Assembly (NCBI GenBank): GCA_021296485.1
Contig: JAGWAI010000003.1
Span: 1-34,146, forward strand
Source of the DNA: Acidobacteriota bacterium
GTDB lineage: Bacteria; Acidobacteriota; Vicinamibacteria; Vicinamibacterales; UBA8438
Direction of reading: 5' to 3'
Length of the DNA: 34,146 nucleotides
A program made the translations under genes and the position numbers. Shown one piece after another: positions 16,449-27,391 of this stretch. The notes under the pieces were generated by a model, which was not told the origin of the DNA, searched no databases, and worked only from the letters and a program-made list of their open reading frames with translations. The first letter of the stretch is position 1, and every line of letters starts with the position of its first letter.

Positions 16449-17989
16449 AGCGGAATATTGCCATGCTTCTTGGGAGGGTTCGTGTCCCGCTTGCCGTCCA
16501 GGCTGCGGAGAGCGGCTATCAGCCGCGGCCGGGTCGTGCTCGGCTCGATCACCTCGTCGATGAATCCCCGCGCGGCGGCCACGAACGGGTTGGCCAGCTT
16601 CTCCCGGAACTCCCGGACGCGATCCGCCCGCACGGCGGCCGGATCGGAGGCTTCCTGCAGCTCCTTGCGGTACAGGATGTTCACGGCGCCGTCGGGTCCC
16701 ATCACCGCAATCTCCGCAGTGGGCCACGCCAGATTCAGGTCGGTGCGGATGTGCTTGCTCGCCATGACGCAGTACGCGCCGCCGTACGCCTTGCGGGTGA
16801 TGACGGTCACCTTCGGCACGGTCGCCTCCGCGAAGGCGAACAGCAGCTTGGCGCCATGGCGGATGATGCCGCCGTATTCCTGCTGCGTGCCCGGCAGGAA
16901 TCCGGGCACGTCCTCGAACGTGACCAGCGGAATGTTGAACGCGTCGCAGAAGCGCACGAAGCGCGCGCCCTTTACCGACGCGTCGATATCGAGCGTGCCG
17001 GCCAGGTGCGCCGGCTGGTTCGCGACGATGCCGACCGACCGCCCGCCGAGCCGCGCGAACCCGACGACGATGTTGCGGGCATAGTGCCGGTGCACCTCGA
17101 GGAATGCCCCGTCGTCGGCCACCGAGCGGATCAGATCCAGGATGTCGTACGGCTGGTTCGGCGCTTCGGGGATCAACGCGTTCAGCCGCTCGTCCTCCCG
17201 ACTGTCGGGGTCCGCGGTCTCGACGCGCGGCGCGTCATCGAGATTGTTGCTCGGCAGGTAGCCGAGCAGCGTGCGGATCAGCGCAAGGCATTCGCGATCG
17301 TCCTCCACGGCGAAATGCGCGACCCCGCTCCGCTCGTTGTGGGTCATGGCGCCGCCCAGCTCTTCCTTCGACACCTCTTCGTGGGTGACGGTGCGGATCA
17401 CGTCGGGGCCGGTGACGAACATGTAGCTCGACTCGCGCACCATGACGTTGAAGTCCGTAATCGCCGGAGAGTACACGGCGCCGCCGGCGCACGGGCCCAT
17501 GATCGCCGAGATCTGCGGTATCACGCCCGAAGCCAGCGTGTTGCGAAGGAAGATGTCCGCGTAGCCGCCGAGCGACAGCACGCCTTCCTGGATCCGCGCG
17601 CCGCCCGAGTCGTTCAATCCGATGATTGGGGCGCCGTTGCGCACCGCCAGGTCCATGATCTTGACGATCTTCGACGCGTTCGTCTCGGAGAGCGACCCCC
17701 CGAAAACGGTGAAGTCCTGCGCGAACGCGTAGACGAGCCGGCCGTCCACGCGGCCGTGTCCCGCCACGACGCCGTCGCCCGGGATCAGCTCGCCGTCCAT
17801 GCCGAAATCGCGGCAGCGGTGGGTCACGAGCTTGTCGATTTCCCGGAAGCTGCCGGCGTCGAAGAACAGCTCCATCCGTTCGCGCGCCGTCAGCTTGCCC
17901 GCGGCGTGCTGCCGTTTCAGCCGTGCCTCGCCGCCGCCAAGCTCGGCGCGGCGTTCGTAGTCCTTCAATACTTGACGTGTGTCGTTCAT
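16445..17989 (-). CDS. pccB: acyl-CoA carboxylase carboxyltransferase (PccB-type) subunit
   Basis: A 514-residue carboxyltransferase that transfers CO2 from biotin to an acyl-CoA. Both crotonase-like halves are present. The first has SGGARIQEG (128-136) and [11 protein letters not shown] (165-175), which form the acyl-CoA oxyanion pocket; the second has [14 protein letters not shown] and [13 protein letters not shown]. The sequence resembles propionyl-CoA carboxylase beta subunits most; a methylmalonyl-CoA decarboxylase alpha role is less likely, because a biotin carboxylase gene follows directly. The ATG at 17989 has a weak ribosome site and lies 16 bp after the transaldolase stop. With the next two genes it gives a complete three-subunit carboxylase. 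Confidence 0.94.
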   Translation of the reverse strand: MNDTRQVLKDYERRAELGGGEARLKRQHAAGKLTARERMELFFDAGSFREIDKLVTHRCRDFGMDGELIPGDGVVAGHGRVDGRLVYAFAQDFTVFGGSLSETNASKIVKIMDLAVRNGAPIIGLNDSGGARIQEGVLSLGGYADIFLRNTLASGVIPQISAIMGPCAGGAVYSPAITDFNVMVRESSYMFVTGPDVIRTVTHEEVSKEELGGAMTHNERSGVAHFAVEDDRECLALIRTLLGYLPSNNLDDAPRVETADPDSREDERLNALIPEAPNQPYDILDLIRSVADDGAFLEVHRHYARNIVVGFARLGGRSVGIVANQPAHLAGTLDIDASVKGARFVRFCDAFNIPLVTFEDVPGFLPGTQQEYGGIIRHGAKLLFAFAEATVPKVTVITRKAYGGAYCVMASKHIRTDLNLAWPTAEIAVMGPDGAVNILYRKELQEASDPAAVRADRVREFREKLANPFVAAARGFIDEVIEPSTTRPRLIAALRSLDGKRDTNPPKKHGNIPL

Positions 17990-18005
17990 TGTTGGATGGG
18001 GGCTG

Positions 18006-18655
<650 letters not shown>

Positions 18656-18659
<4 letters not shown>

Positions 18660-19447
18660 CCTGCGAAACTCCTTGACAGTCCGGCGACCACCTCGTTCTT
18701 CAACTCACCCACTCCGGGGATCCGGATCTCGATGCGATCCCCGGCCGCGAGCGGGCCGACGCCCGACGGCGTGCCGGTGGAAATCACGTCGCCCGGCAGC
18801 AGCGTCATTACCGACGTGACGAACTTCACCAAGTGACCGATGTCGAAAATCAGCTCGCGCGTGTTAGACGCCTGGCGCCGCTCGCCGTTGAGCCAGCCCT
18901 GCACATCCAGCGCTTTCGGATCGACCCCGACCGCCACGGCCGGACCGAGCGGCGCGAACGTATCGAACCCCTTGGCCCGCGTGTACTGTACGTCGAGCCG
19001 CTGCAGCTCTCGTGCGGTGACGTCGTTGACGCAGGTAAGACCGAGTATATAGGCCGCCGCGTCGGCGGCTGCTACATGCGACGCGCGCCTGCCGATCACG
19101 ATCCCGAGCTCCGACTCGTAGTCCACGCGGCCGACCCCCGGCGGCAGCGTGATCGCTTCGCCGGGTCCGATGACCGCCGTCGAGGGCTTCAGGAATATCA
19201 GCGGCTCACGCGGTAGCGGCTTGTTCATTTCCGCCGCGTGGTCGCGGTAGTTCAGGCCGACCGCCACGATCTTGGACGGCTCCACCGGTGCCAGCAGCCG
19301 GAGTCCGGCGGGGTCGAACCGCGCGCCCGCCGCGTAGTCGCCGTACAACTCACCGTCGAGCCGATGCCAGTTGCCGCCGCTCTCGATGACGTGCGCCGGG
19401 CCGCCCGCCTGCTCCACCCGGAATATGCGATGTGCCGACTCGATCAT
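18656..19447 (-). CDS. fumarylacetoacetate hydrolase (FAH) family protein
   Basis: A 263-residue enzyme of the FAH superfamily, which cleaves or decarboxylates small dicarbonyl acids using Mg2+ or Mn2+. Metal ligands are seen as Glu111 and Glu113 (YESELG) and Asp142 (NDVTARELQ). GLNYRDHAAEM (65-74 area) and the Lys in FLKPST are also conserved, and a TGTPSGVG segment is near the C-terminus. Single-domain relatives include acylpyruvases, HpcE-type isomerases and oxaloacetate decarboxylases; the substrate here is unknown. The ATG at 19447 follows GGAG and overlaps the stop of the FnIII lipoprotein gene (ATGA). Confidence 0.92.
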
Positions 19448-21023
19448 GGCGCCAGCTCCGTAATCTGCTGGGAGGCCTCGCTGACGTTCGGCGGGTCGGC
19501 GCCGTCGAGCGCCTGGACCGCGTACACGTAGCTGATCCCCGTCTCCACTGCCGTGTCCTGATAATTCGTCACCGTAATTGGCTCCGGCGTCAATGGCTCG
19601 AGCGATGCGTCCGGGCCAATTCCGCGCAGGATGATGTACCCCGTTACATCCGCTTCCACATTGGCGGTCCAGGTGAGGCTGATGGCGCCGCCGCCCGCAA
19701 CCGCAACCAGGCCGGCCGGCGAGGCGGGCGGAAATATGTCCTCCAGCAACACGCAGGTGGTCTCCGACGCCACGCTCCGGAGCGCCAGCCTGTCAATGGG
19801 ATCCACCGTGTCGACCGTCCGCACGAGGAAGCAGCGCTCGACGCCCAGCGTCGCCTCTACGCCGGTGTGCGAGGTGGCATTGAGCGGTTGGTCGTTGAGC
19901 GGACCGGGGATCCCGGTGTCGTCGACGTCGGGCTCGCCGCCTTCCTCGCCGGCATCCTCGGTCGGCGGCGACACGTCGTAGACATCATAGCGCGTGGGCG
20001 TCTGCAGCGGGAGCAGCGTCACCGCGGACAACGCCGTGAGCTCGGTCTCGGCCGGCTCGGTCTCGGTCTCGGCCGGCTCGGTCTCGTTCGGCTCGGTTTC
20101 GACCGGCTCGGTGTCCAGCGGCTCGGTCCCGGTCGGCTCGGTCTCTACCGGCTCCGTCTCGGTCGGCTCGGTCTCGGCCGGCTCGGTCTCCAGCGGCTCG
20201 CTTTCCTCGGTGCCGCTATCCGCCGCCGGGACGTCCGGCGGGGCATCGGCTACCGGCGCCAGCACCGGCGCCTGAACCGGCAACCGCGCCGTGTCGGGCG
20301 CCGACCACTCGATTGTGACGGACGTCTCGGTGTACGTCAGAACCGGACGCCCGGGCGGATCCGGAGCCGGCTGCACCGGTACCGGCGGCGCGGTGGCCGC
20401 CGCGCTCTGCCGGTTTCGCCGCGAGGCCGCAACGGCTATGTACGTGCGGCGCGGCACACGCGGCAGCGGCGGCGAGAGGAGCGGCCCGGCCAACGCCGGC
20501 TCTTCGCTGTCGGCCGCCGCATCGGCCTCATCGAGCTCCTCGTCCTCGTCTTCGTCTTCCTCGTCCGACTCGATCTGCACCGGTTCGACGGCATCCGGCG
20601 TCAATTCCTCGATCACTATCACCGATTCGCCCGGGCTCAGGATGTCGTCGTCCGCGGCGCCCGCCTCCGACTCGGCTTCTTCGCCCGCCTCCGGCTCCAC
20701 CGGCAAGACGACGTCGAAGGTGAAGATGGGATCGGCCGATTCGAGCCACTCGTCGAGCACGGGCGCCACCCCACCCTCCTCCGGCAGCGTCGTGACGGCA
20801 AAGATGTCGACCCGGCTGATGTCAGGCGGCCGCGATCCGTCGGCGTTGGCCTCCGGAACCGTGAATTGGAGATGAACCTCGTTGCCGAGGCGCACCGCAG
20901 CCAGGTCCGAGACGACCGCCGGCACGATGATCAGCGGCGCCTGCGGCCGGCCGCGAATGCCGCAGGCCAGCAGCGTCGCCGCGAGCATCAGCGCGGACAG
21001 TCCGACGGCGAACTGGTGGCGGG

Positions 21024-21027
<4 letters not shown>
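19444..21027 (-). CDS. FnIII-domain lipoprotein with acidic and ETEP-repeat linkers
   Basis: A 527-residue exported lipoprotein. The signal peptide ends in LLAC (Cys22). An N-terminal beta-rich region (about 30-110) is followed by an acidic stretch (about 120-170, with a run of Glu/Asp). A partial FnIII-like region around 225-250 ([13 protein letters not shown]) comes next, then about ten copies of the pentapeptide xETEP (about 277-330). A full fibronectin type III domain (about 430-525) closes the chain. The repeats are Pro/Glu/Thr-rich and look like an extended surface linker. Function is unknown. It starts with GTG at 21027, overlapping the hslU stop (GTGA), without its own clear ribosome site. 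Confidence 0.85.
20041..20199. repeat. 15-bp tandem repeat coding for ETEP pentapeptides
   Basis: About ten imperfect 15-bp units built on GGCTCGGTCTCG on the plus strand lie inside the FnIII lipoprotein gene. They are read as xETEP on the minus strand, with variants [10 protein letters not shown] and one ETETEP length change. The unit is a multiple of three, so copy changes keep the frame. This is a slippage- and recombination-prone array, and copy number may vary among strains. Confidence 0.9.
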
Positions 21028-22403
<1,376 letters not shown>

Positions 22404-22438
22404 GGCTGGCCGGCGGAGAAACCCGCCGCGGCGGTGTC

Positions 22439-22975
22439 CTACAACTCTTCGATCGTGACACTGGCATTCGTGTAAATGCAAATGTCGGAGGCTATGCTCA
22501 TCGCCTCCGCGGCGATGGCCCGCGCGTCGAGATCGGTATGCCGCGAGAGCGCCTTCGCCGCCGCCGCCGCATACGCCCCGCCGGAGCCGATGGCCACTAT
22601 CCCGTCGTCCGGCTCGATCAGATCGCCGGTGCCGGAAAGGACGAACGTCGAGGTGGCGTCGACAACGATCAGCATCGCTTCCAGCCGGCGCAGCAGACGG
22701 TCGGTACGCCAGTCCTTGGCCAGCTCTACCGCGGACCGCTCGAGGTTGCCGCGATACTGCTCGAGCTTCGTCTCGAAGCGCGCAAACAGGGCGAACGAGT
22801 CGGCGGACGACCCCGCGAAGCCCGCCAGGATCCGGTCCTGGTACAACCGCCGTATCTTGCGGGCGGTCTGCTTGACGATGGTGACCCCCAGCGTGACCTG
22901 GCCGTCCGCCGCCATGACGGCCCGGCCGCCGTGGCGCACGGCGAGCACCGTGGTGCCGTGAAAGTTCTGCGACAT
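22439..22975 (-). CDS. hslV: HslUV protease peptidase subunit HslV (ClpQ)
   Basis: A 178-residue N-terminal-nucleophile threonine protease; two hexamers stack to form the HslUV chamber. A seven-residue propeptide (MSQNFHG) precedes the catalytic Thr. Counting that Thr as 1, Asp17 and Lys33 fall exactly at the catalytic positions, in ADGQVTLG and [15 protein letters not shown] and [11 protein letters not shown] segments are also conserved. The ATG at 22975 follows GAGGGG by about 6 nt and lies 3 bp after the permease stop. It pairs with hslU, which follows it. Confidence 0.97.
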   Translation of the reverse strand: MSQNFHGTTVLAVRHGGRAVMAADGQVTLGVTIVKQTARKIRRLYQDRILAGFAGSSADSFALFARFETKLEQYRGNLERSAVELAKDWRTDRLLRRLEAMLIVVDATSTFVLSGTGDLIEPDDGIVAIGSGGAYAAAAAKALSRHTDLDARAIAAEAMSIASDICIYTNASVTIEEL

Positions 22976-22978
22976 GCG

Positions 22979-24391
22979 TTACCCCTCGGATCGGTGGGCG
23001 CGCCGGCTGAAGAAGAGATAGACCGGCACGCCGGCGGCAATGATGAGCAGACCGGCCGCGGACGGGCCGGGGTCGCGCCAGATGGCGTTGCCGACCATCA
23101 GCGCGCTGGCCGCGGCGAATACGAACGGCGCCACGGGATAGCCCCAGGCCCGGAACGGACGCGGCGCATCGGGCGCGCGGCGGCGCAGCACGAACACCGC
23201 CGTCACCGCGACGCCGGCGAACAGCACCACGGCGAATCCGGTGTACGACACGAGCTGCTCGAACGTCCCGGTCAACACGAGAACGCCCGCCCAGGCGCTC
23301 TGGGCGATGATGGCGGCCGCCGGTGTCCGGAACCGTGGATGAATGCGGCCCAGCCTGGAAAAGAACTGGCCGTCCTGGGCCATTGCGTAGTACACGCGCG
23401 GGCCGGCCAGCACCATCGCGCTGATGCTGGCGGCGATCATCACGACCGAAGCGGCGGCGAGCGGCGCCGCCACGAGCGGCCCGAACAGACGCTCGGCGGC
23501 TGCATCCACCACCCGCACTTCGACCGTTGCCAGCTCGGCGACCGGCAGCGCGTAGATATACAGCATGTTCAACAGCAGGTACAACACCACCACGGTGACG
23601 GTGCCGATGCCCAGCGCGAGGGGCACGTTGCGCCCGGGATCGCGTATCTCCCCGGCGACGTACGCGGCGGCGTTCCATCCCGAATAGCTGAACATCACGG
23701 GGATCAACGCCAGCACCCAGCTCGAAGGCGCCACCATGCCGGCGCCGCCGCCGAAGTTCGCCGGCGACCCGACGCCGATGGTGAACCCGAACGCCACGAA
23801 GGCCACCAGGACCAGCACTTTCAGCGCGGCGAGCACGTTCTGGACGATGCGTCCCGGCCCGATTCCGACGATGTGCACGACCGAAAAGCCGGCAATGGCC
23901 GTCAGCGCGACGACCGACTGCGGGGACAGCGTGAGCGTCAGCGGGCCGAGCGGCGCCTGAACGAGCGGCGTCGTGTCGCCCGCGGCCGGCAGGAAGCGGC
24001 CGAGGTAGCTCGCGAGACCGACGGCGCTGGCCGCGATAGCGCCCGAGAATCCGGCGACGAAGGATGTCCATCCGGTGAGGAAGCCGGCGACCGGACCGAA
24101 TGCGTCGCGCAAGTAGACGTACTCGCCGCCGGCGCGCGGCTTGAGCGTCGCCAGCTCCGCGTACGCCATCGCGCCGGCGAACGCCAGCAGGCCGCCGGCC
24201 AGCCATACCGCGAGCATCCCCCGAGCGTCCGGAACGCCCTGGGCGACGAATGCCGGCACGATGAAGATGCCGCTGCCGATGACGTTCGAAACCACCAGCG
24301 CCGCGCCGTCGATGGGTCCGAGCCGCCTGGGCAGCTGCGCTGCGGCGCTGTCGGCGGCGGAAGACGGGAGCGGGCGTTGCACGGGAGGCAC
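22979..24391 (-). CDS. APC family amino acid permease
   Basis: A 470-residue membrane transporter with about 12 hydrophobic helices. GSGIFIVP (about 39-46) in helix 1 is the substrate-binding signature of the APC superfamily, and [20 protein letters not shown] is typical of helices 2-3. By family it takes up amino acids or polyamines by proton coupling or exchange; the substrate is not resolved. The start is GTG at 24391; a second in-frame GTG follows three codons later. No strong ribosome site is seen, and the gene begins 3 bp after the lipoprotein stop, which suggests coupling. It is one of the genes separating hslVU from xerC. Confidence 0.92.
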   Translation of the reverse strand: MPPVQRPLPSSAADSAAAQLPRRLGPIDGAALVVSNVIGSGIFIVPAFVAQGVPDARGMLAVWLAGGLLAFAGAMAYAELATLKPRAGGEYVYLRDAFGPVAGFLTGWTSFVAGFSGAIAASAVGLASYLGRFLPAAGDTTPLVQAPLGPLTLTLSPQSVVALTAIAGFSVVHIVGIGPGRIVQNVLAALKVLVLVAFVAFGFTIGVGSPANFGGGAGMVAPSSWVLALIPVMFSYSGWNAAAYVAGEIRDPGRNVPLALGIGTVTVVVLYLLLNMLYIYALPVAELATVEVRVVDAAAERLFGPLVAAPLAAASVVMIAASISAMVLAGPRVYYAMAQDGQFFSRLGRIHPRFRTPAAAIIAQSAWAGVLVLTGTFEQLVSYTGFAVVLFAGVAVTAVFVLRRRAPDAPRPFRAWGYPVAPFVFAAASALMVGNAIWRDPGPSAAGLLIIAAGVPVYLFFSRRAHRSEG

Positions 24392-24394
24392 CCG

Positions 24395-24979
24395 CTACTG
24401 CGCGAGCAGTTGGCGATCGATCGGGTACTCGCTCAGGCTGGTCCAGGGATCGGCCCGGTGACGGACGTACAGCTCCACCTTGACGTCCACGAACATGCGG
24501 TGCTGCAGCATCTCTATGCGCGGCTGTTCCCCGGTATATCCGAGCCCGGACTCCATCGTGAACGGACCGGCGGCGGCGCCCGGCTCCAGCCCCTCGCGCC
24601 CGACGGCGCGACCGAGAAAGGCATTGCCCCACTCCTGGTCCTCACCGGCGCACGTGCCTGCCTCCAGGTCTGCCGGTGACACCGACGGCGCGGGCGCCGA
24701 GGCGTCGGTTCCGGGCGGCGCGCAGCGGCGGAACACGCCGTTGAGCTGAAGCGTGCGCACCGGGTCGTCGGAGATGTTCACGAGGCGGAACGAGATGGTC
24801 GGGACGAGCTTGGTGCGGCCGAGCGCATCGATACCGGTATCCAACCACCCGGACGTGACGTCGGTCACGGCGAGTGTCGCGGGCACGTCGAGCGGCTGCG
24901 AGCACCCGGCCGGCAGCGTGACCAACGTCGCGGCGCACGCCAGTTGCGCCGCGCGCCCGCGCAATCGGGACCCGAACAT
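24395..24979 (-). CDS. hypothetical lipoprotein
   Basis: A 194-residue protein with a signal peptide ending in LPAGC (Cys26), predicting a lipid anchor. The mature part is probably beta-rich ([19 protein letters not shown]). It contains a Cys in RRCAPPG and another in [10 protein letters not shown] that could form a disulfide. No family is recognised. Two further ATGs upstream (25021, 25000) are in frame; 24979 is preferred because the signal peptide then has a normal basic n-region and a TATA-like element sits 20-25 bp upstream. It is followed within 3 bp by the APC permease. Confidence 0.7.
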   Translation of the reverse strand: MFGSRLRGRAAQLACAATLVTLPAGCSQPLDVPATLAVTDVTSGWLDTGIDALGRTKLVPTISFRLVNISDDPVRTLQLNGVFRRCAPPGTDASAPAPSVSPADLEAGTCAGEDQEWGNAFLGRAVGREGLEPGAAAGPFTMESGLGYTGEQPRIEMLQHRMFVDVKVELYVRHRADPWTSLSEYPIDRQLLAQ

Positions 24980-24995
24980 GGGCTGATTGTAGATC

Positions 24996-25006
24996 ACCAT
25001 ATAAAT
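24996..25006 (-). promoter_or_regulatory. AT-rich -10-like element before the lipoprotein-permease-hslVU run
   Basis: On the minus strand the sequence ATTTATATGG stands out as an AT island in GC-rich DNA between the gene ending at 25049 and the lipoprotein start at 24979. TATATG could serve as a -10, but a convincing -35 at 16-18 bp is lacking. If real, it would start a transcript near 24990 that could run into the APC-hslVU operon. Confidence 0.3.
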
Positions 25007-25048
25007 GGGACTGCGCCCCAAACCCGCGGCAGGCGCTAGCGGGGACGG

Positions 25049-25888
25049 CTAGCGGACCTCGATGCGGTCGCGCGTATCCTCGACCGACAGCCGGCCGTCC
25101 CGGAGCGCGCTCAGATGTCCGCCGCGAATGCGGAGCTGCAGCGTCCGCCGCGCGCCGGCGCGCCGGCCGCGACCGTCCCGTGCAGCCACGCTCAGCCAGT
25201 CCCCGTCGGCAAGCGCACCCGGCGGCATCGCGCCGCCGTAGGCGACCAGCGCATCCGCCAGCGCGCCCTGCAACGCCGCGTGGTAGAAGGCCTCGAGATC
25301 CGCTGCCTCCGTCGGCAACGGCCGCTCGTCGCGTGCGCCGGCCGGCGGTTCGGCATCGGCCGCGGTCTCCGGCACCGCCGCCGGCGGTCGCGTCAGGCGC
25401 TCCAGCTCGCGCAGCGCCTGCTCCAGCGCGGCGCGCGCAGGCCCCGCGGGCATCTCCAGCACGCGCCGCCGCAGGTTCGCCAGCGATTGCGCCATGCCGC
25501 CGTCGAAGTGCTCGATCGCGCCGATGGACCAGAGGATGCTGCGGCGGACCACCGGAAATTCGACGTCGAAGAACAGGCCGTAGCCGTCCACCACGAAACC
25601 GCGCGCCTGAATCGTTCCCGCAAAGAAGATCAGGCCGGGAACCGGCGCGCGCAGGCGCTGCTCCACCGCGTCCACGCCGCGGCGCACCGCCTGCTCCAGC
25701 GCCTGCTCCATGAGACGGATCTGCCGCTCGGCATCGGAGACGCCGCTATCCGTCCGGGGCTGCGCCGCCGCCGGACCGGCGATCAGCAGCAGCGCCGCGG
25801 CGATGATGAACGACGCCGGCAGCGGAGCGGCGTCCGTCCCGCCGGGTGGGCGGCCCTCAACTCCGCGGATGTGCGACTGCCGTTTCAC
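25049..25888 (-). CDS. secreted protein of unknown function, encoded with a sigma/anti-sigma pair
   Basis: A 279-residue protein. A long basic n-region and a hydrophobic core (FIIAAALLLIAG) end in PAAAQ near residue 42, predicting periplasmic export. A helical stretch rich in Gln/Arg/Glu (about 50-75) follows. A beta-containing middle (LIFFAGTIQARGFVVDGYG, FFDVEFP) comes next, then further helices and a C-terminal beta-rich part (RTLQLRIRGGHLSALRDG). No known family is recognised. The GTG at 25888 is chosen because AGGAG lies 8 nt upstream. It lies 32 bp after the anti-sigma gene, so it is probably co-transcribed and part of the same response. Confidence 0.75.
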   Translation of the reverse strand: MKRQSHIRGVEGRPPGGTDAAPLPASFIIAAALLLIAGPAAAQPRTDSGVSDAERQIRLMEQALEQAVRRGVDAVEQRLRAPVPGLIFFAGTIQARGFVVDGYGLFFDVEFPVVRRSILWSIGAIEHFDGGMAQSLANLRRRVLEMPAGPARAALEQALRELERLTRPPAAVPETAADAEPPAGARDERPLPTEAADLEAFYHAALQGALADALVAYGGAMPPGALADGDWLSVAARDGRGRRAGARRTLQLRIRGGHLSALRDGRLSVEDTRDRIEVR

Positions 25889-25920
25889 GCCATGCGCTCC
25901 TGACTCCCAACTCCTGTCTT

Positions 25921-26664
25921 CTAACGCTGCGAGACCCGCACGAGATAGTCCGCAAAACCCTCGAGCGCCCCGAGCTCCTGTTGAAACTGCTGCCGGTCGG
26001 CGCGGCGCTGCATGTCGAGCTCCTGGGCGAACTCGGTCAGCCACAGCGCGCGCTCCTGCTGCTGTCGCAGCTCGCTCTGCGATATCAGCCCGCGGACCTG
26101 CTCCAGCAGCACCTCTCGATCTGCCGCCGGCGCGGCGGCCACATCCGGCGCCAGATCGCGGCGCAGCTCCGATTCGAGCTGCGCCAGCTCCACGCGCCAG
26201 GGCTCCCCGTCGCCGGACGGACCGGCGGATATCGCCAGCCCCGGCGCCGCTGCGGCCACCGCGGCAGACGATTCCCCGTCCTCCGACGGCAGCGGGTATC
26301 CGACCTGGACGATGAACCCGCCGTCCACGACCCGCATCTCGACGCCGCCGAGCGCCAACCCGATTCCGAACACCAGACCGGCCGCCGCCGCCAGACCCCA
26401 CGCGGGGCGCAGCGCGAACGACCACCATGGGCCGCGCAGCGCGTCGCGCTCGGACACCACGCGAATGCCGGATGACGGCCGCGGGACGTCCCACGCCGCC
26501 AGCGTGCCGCGCACGGCGCCGAATGACTCCGCCTCGGCCGCGCAACGGCTGCACGTCGCCAGATGCGCCTCCACCGTCTCCCGTTCTTCCGGCTCGCACT
26601 CGCCGTAGAGGTATGCGACGAATGCGTCGTTGTCCAAGCCGCTGCACGGAGAAACCTTGTCCAT
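25921..26664 (-). CDS. anti-sigma factor with zinc-finger (zf-HC2) domain
   Basis: A 247-residue membrane protein. An N-terminal HxxxCxxC motif (His34, Cys38, Cys41) is the zinc-binding anti-sigma domain (ZAS/zf-HC2). One transmembrane helix lies at about 86-106. The C-terminal half (about 150-247) is rich in Gln/Glu/Arg/Leu and looks like a coiled coil on the far side of the membrane. It sits 29 bp after the sigma gene, the usual arrangement in which this protein holds the sigma factor inactive. The sensed signal is not visible. The ATG at 26664 has GGGAG 5 nt upstream. Confidence 0.9.
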   Translation of the reverse strand: MDKVSPCSGLDNDAFVAYLYGECEPEERETVEAHLATCSRCAAEAESFGAVRGTLAAWDVPRPSSGIRVVSERDALRGPWWSFALRPAWGLAAAAGLVFGIGLALGGVEMRVVDGGFIVQVGYPLPSEDGESSAAVAAAAPGLAISAGPSGDGEPWRVELAQLESELRRDLAPDVAAAPAADREVLLEQVRGLISQSELRQQQERALWLTEFAQELDMQRRADRQQFQQELGALEGFADYLVRVSQR

Positions 26665-26693
26665 GACTACTCCCGCGCCGGTCGCGCCGACAA

Positions 26694-27293
26694 TCAGCCC
26701 GAGCGAACGGCCAACGGCGCCCGCAGGCCGTTGCGCTCCAGATGTTTCCGCAGTACGCTCAGTCCCTGATACAGCCGAGTCTTGACCGTGCTGAGCGGGC
26801 AGCCCACCAGCTCGGCTATCTCCCGAAATGTAAGGTCGTGATATTCCTTGAGAACGATGACCGTCCGCTGTTCCGGCGGCAGGTGCGCCATGGCCTTCGA
26901 CACGGCCTGCCCGAGCTCGCGGCGAATAATCAGGTCCTCGACGGTCTCGTTGATGGGATCGACGGCCGCGCGGTCGGTCGACTCGAAATCGTCCTGCGGC
27001 TGGACGAAACCGACGCGCCGCTCGCGGCGCAAGCGGTCGTTGCACAGGTTGAGCGCGATCCGATAGAGCCACGACGAGAATTTCGCCTGCCCCTTGAACC
27101 GCGACAGGCCGCGGAACGCACGCAGGAACGCTTCCTGGCAGACGTCGCGCGCGTCCTCGTCGCGGCCGAGCACACGATAGGCCAACGCGTGGATGGGAAC
27201 CTCCCAGCGCGCAACCAGCTCGTTGAACGCGTCCGTGTCGCCGCGCGCGGCGCTGCGGACCAGCTCTTCGTCGGTCTTCTGCATGGATGACAT
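26694..27293 (-). CDS. ECF-type RNA polymerase sigma factor
   Basis: A 199-residue sigma factor. Region 2 (about 10-85) has RDEDARDVCQEAFLRAF and FSSWLYRIALNLCNDRLRR; region 4 (about 135-185) has LPPEQRTVIVLKEYHDLTFREIAE plus a helix-turn-helix. No region 1 or 3 is present, as in extracytoplasmic function sigmas. The first ATG (27293) has AAGGAGA about 12 nt upstream, longer than ideal; a second ATG (27284) is in frame but further off. It is encoded with its anti-sigma factor and a secreted protein, and an ECF-like promoter lies in front, suggesting autoregulation. Confidence 0.95.
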   Translation of the reverse strand: MSSMQKTDEELVRSAARGDTDAFNELVARWEVPIHALAYRVLGRDEDARDVCQEAFLRAFRGLSRFKGQAKFSSWLYRIALNLCNDRLRRERRVGFVQPQDDFESTDRAAVDPINETVEDLIIRRELGQAVSKAMAHLPPEQRTVIVLKEYHDLTFREIAELVGCPLSTVKTRLYQGLSVLRKHLERNGLRAPLAVRSG

Positions 27294-27330
27294 GCCGCGT
27301 CGAATATCTCCTTCACTAGCTTAGACGAAC

Positions 27331-27357
27331 GATAACGAATGAGAGTCGGCCGGTTCT
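27331..27357 (-). promoter_or_regulatory. candidate ECF-type promoter of the sigma operon
   Basis: On the minus strand AGAAC (27357-27353) lies 15 bp before CGTTATC (27337-27331). The AAC core and CGT element resemble those read by many ECF sigma factors, which often drive their own operons. The spacing is one or two bases short of the most common value. Evidence is motif-only. Confidence 0.3.
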
Positions 27358-27391
27358 TCGTGTTCCCGATCGGGCGCTCGCCGCTTCCGCG

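Noticed and set aside
20041-20199. Tandem repeats as a possible CRISPR array
   Set aside because: The 15-bp units are directly adjacent with no spacers, keep frame inside a gene and encode xETEP. No cas gene is present.
22404-24632. Upstream continuation of the hslU frame over hslV and the APC permease
   Set aside because: The extension is Arg/Gly-rich low-complexity sequence overlapping two real genes. HslU homology starts near the ATG at 22403.
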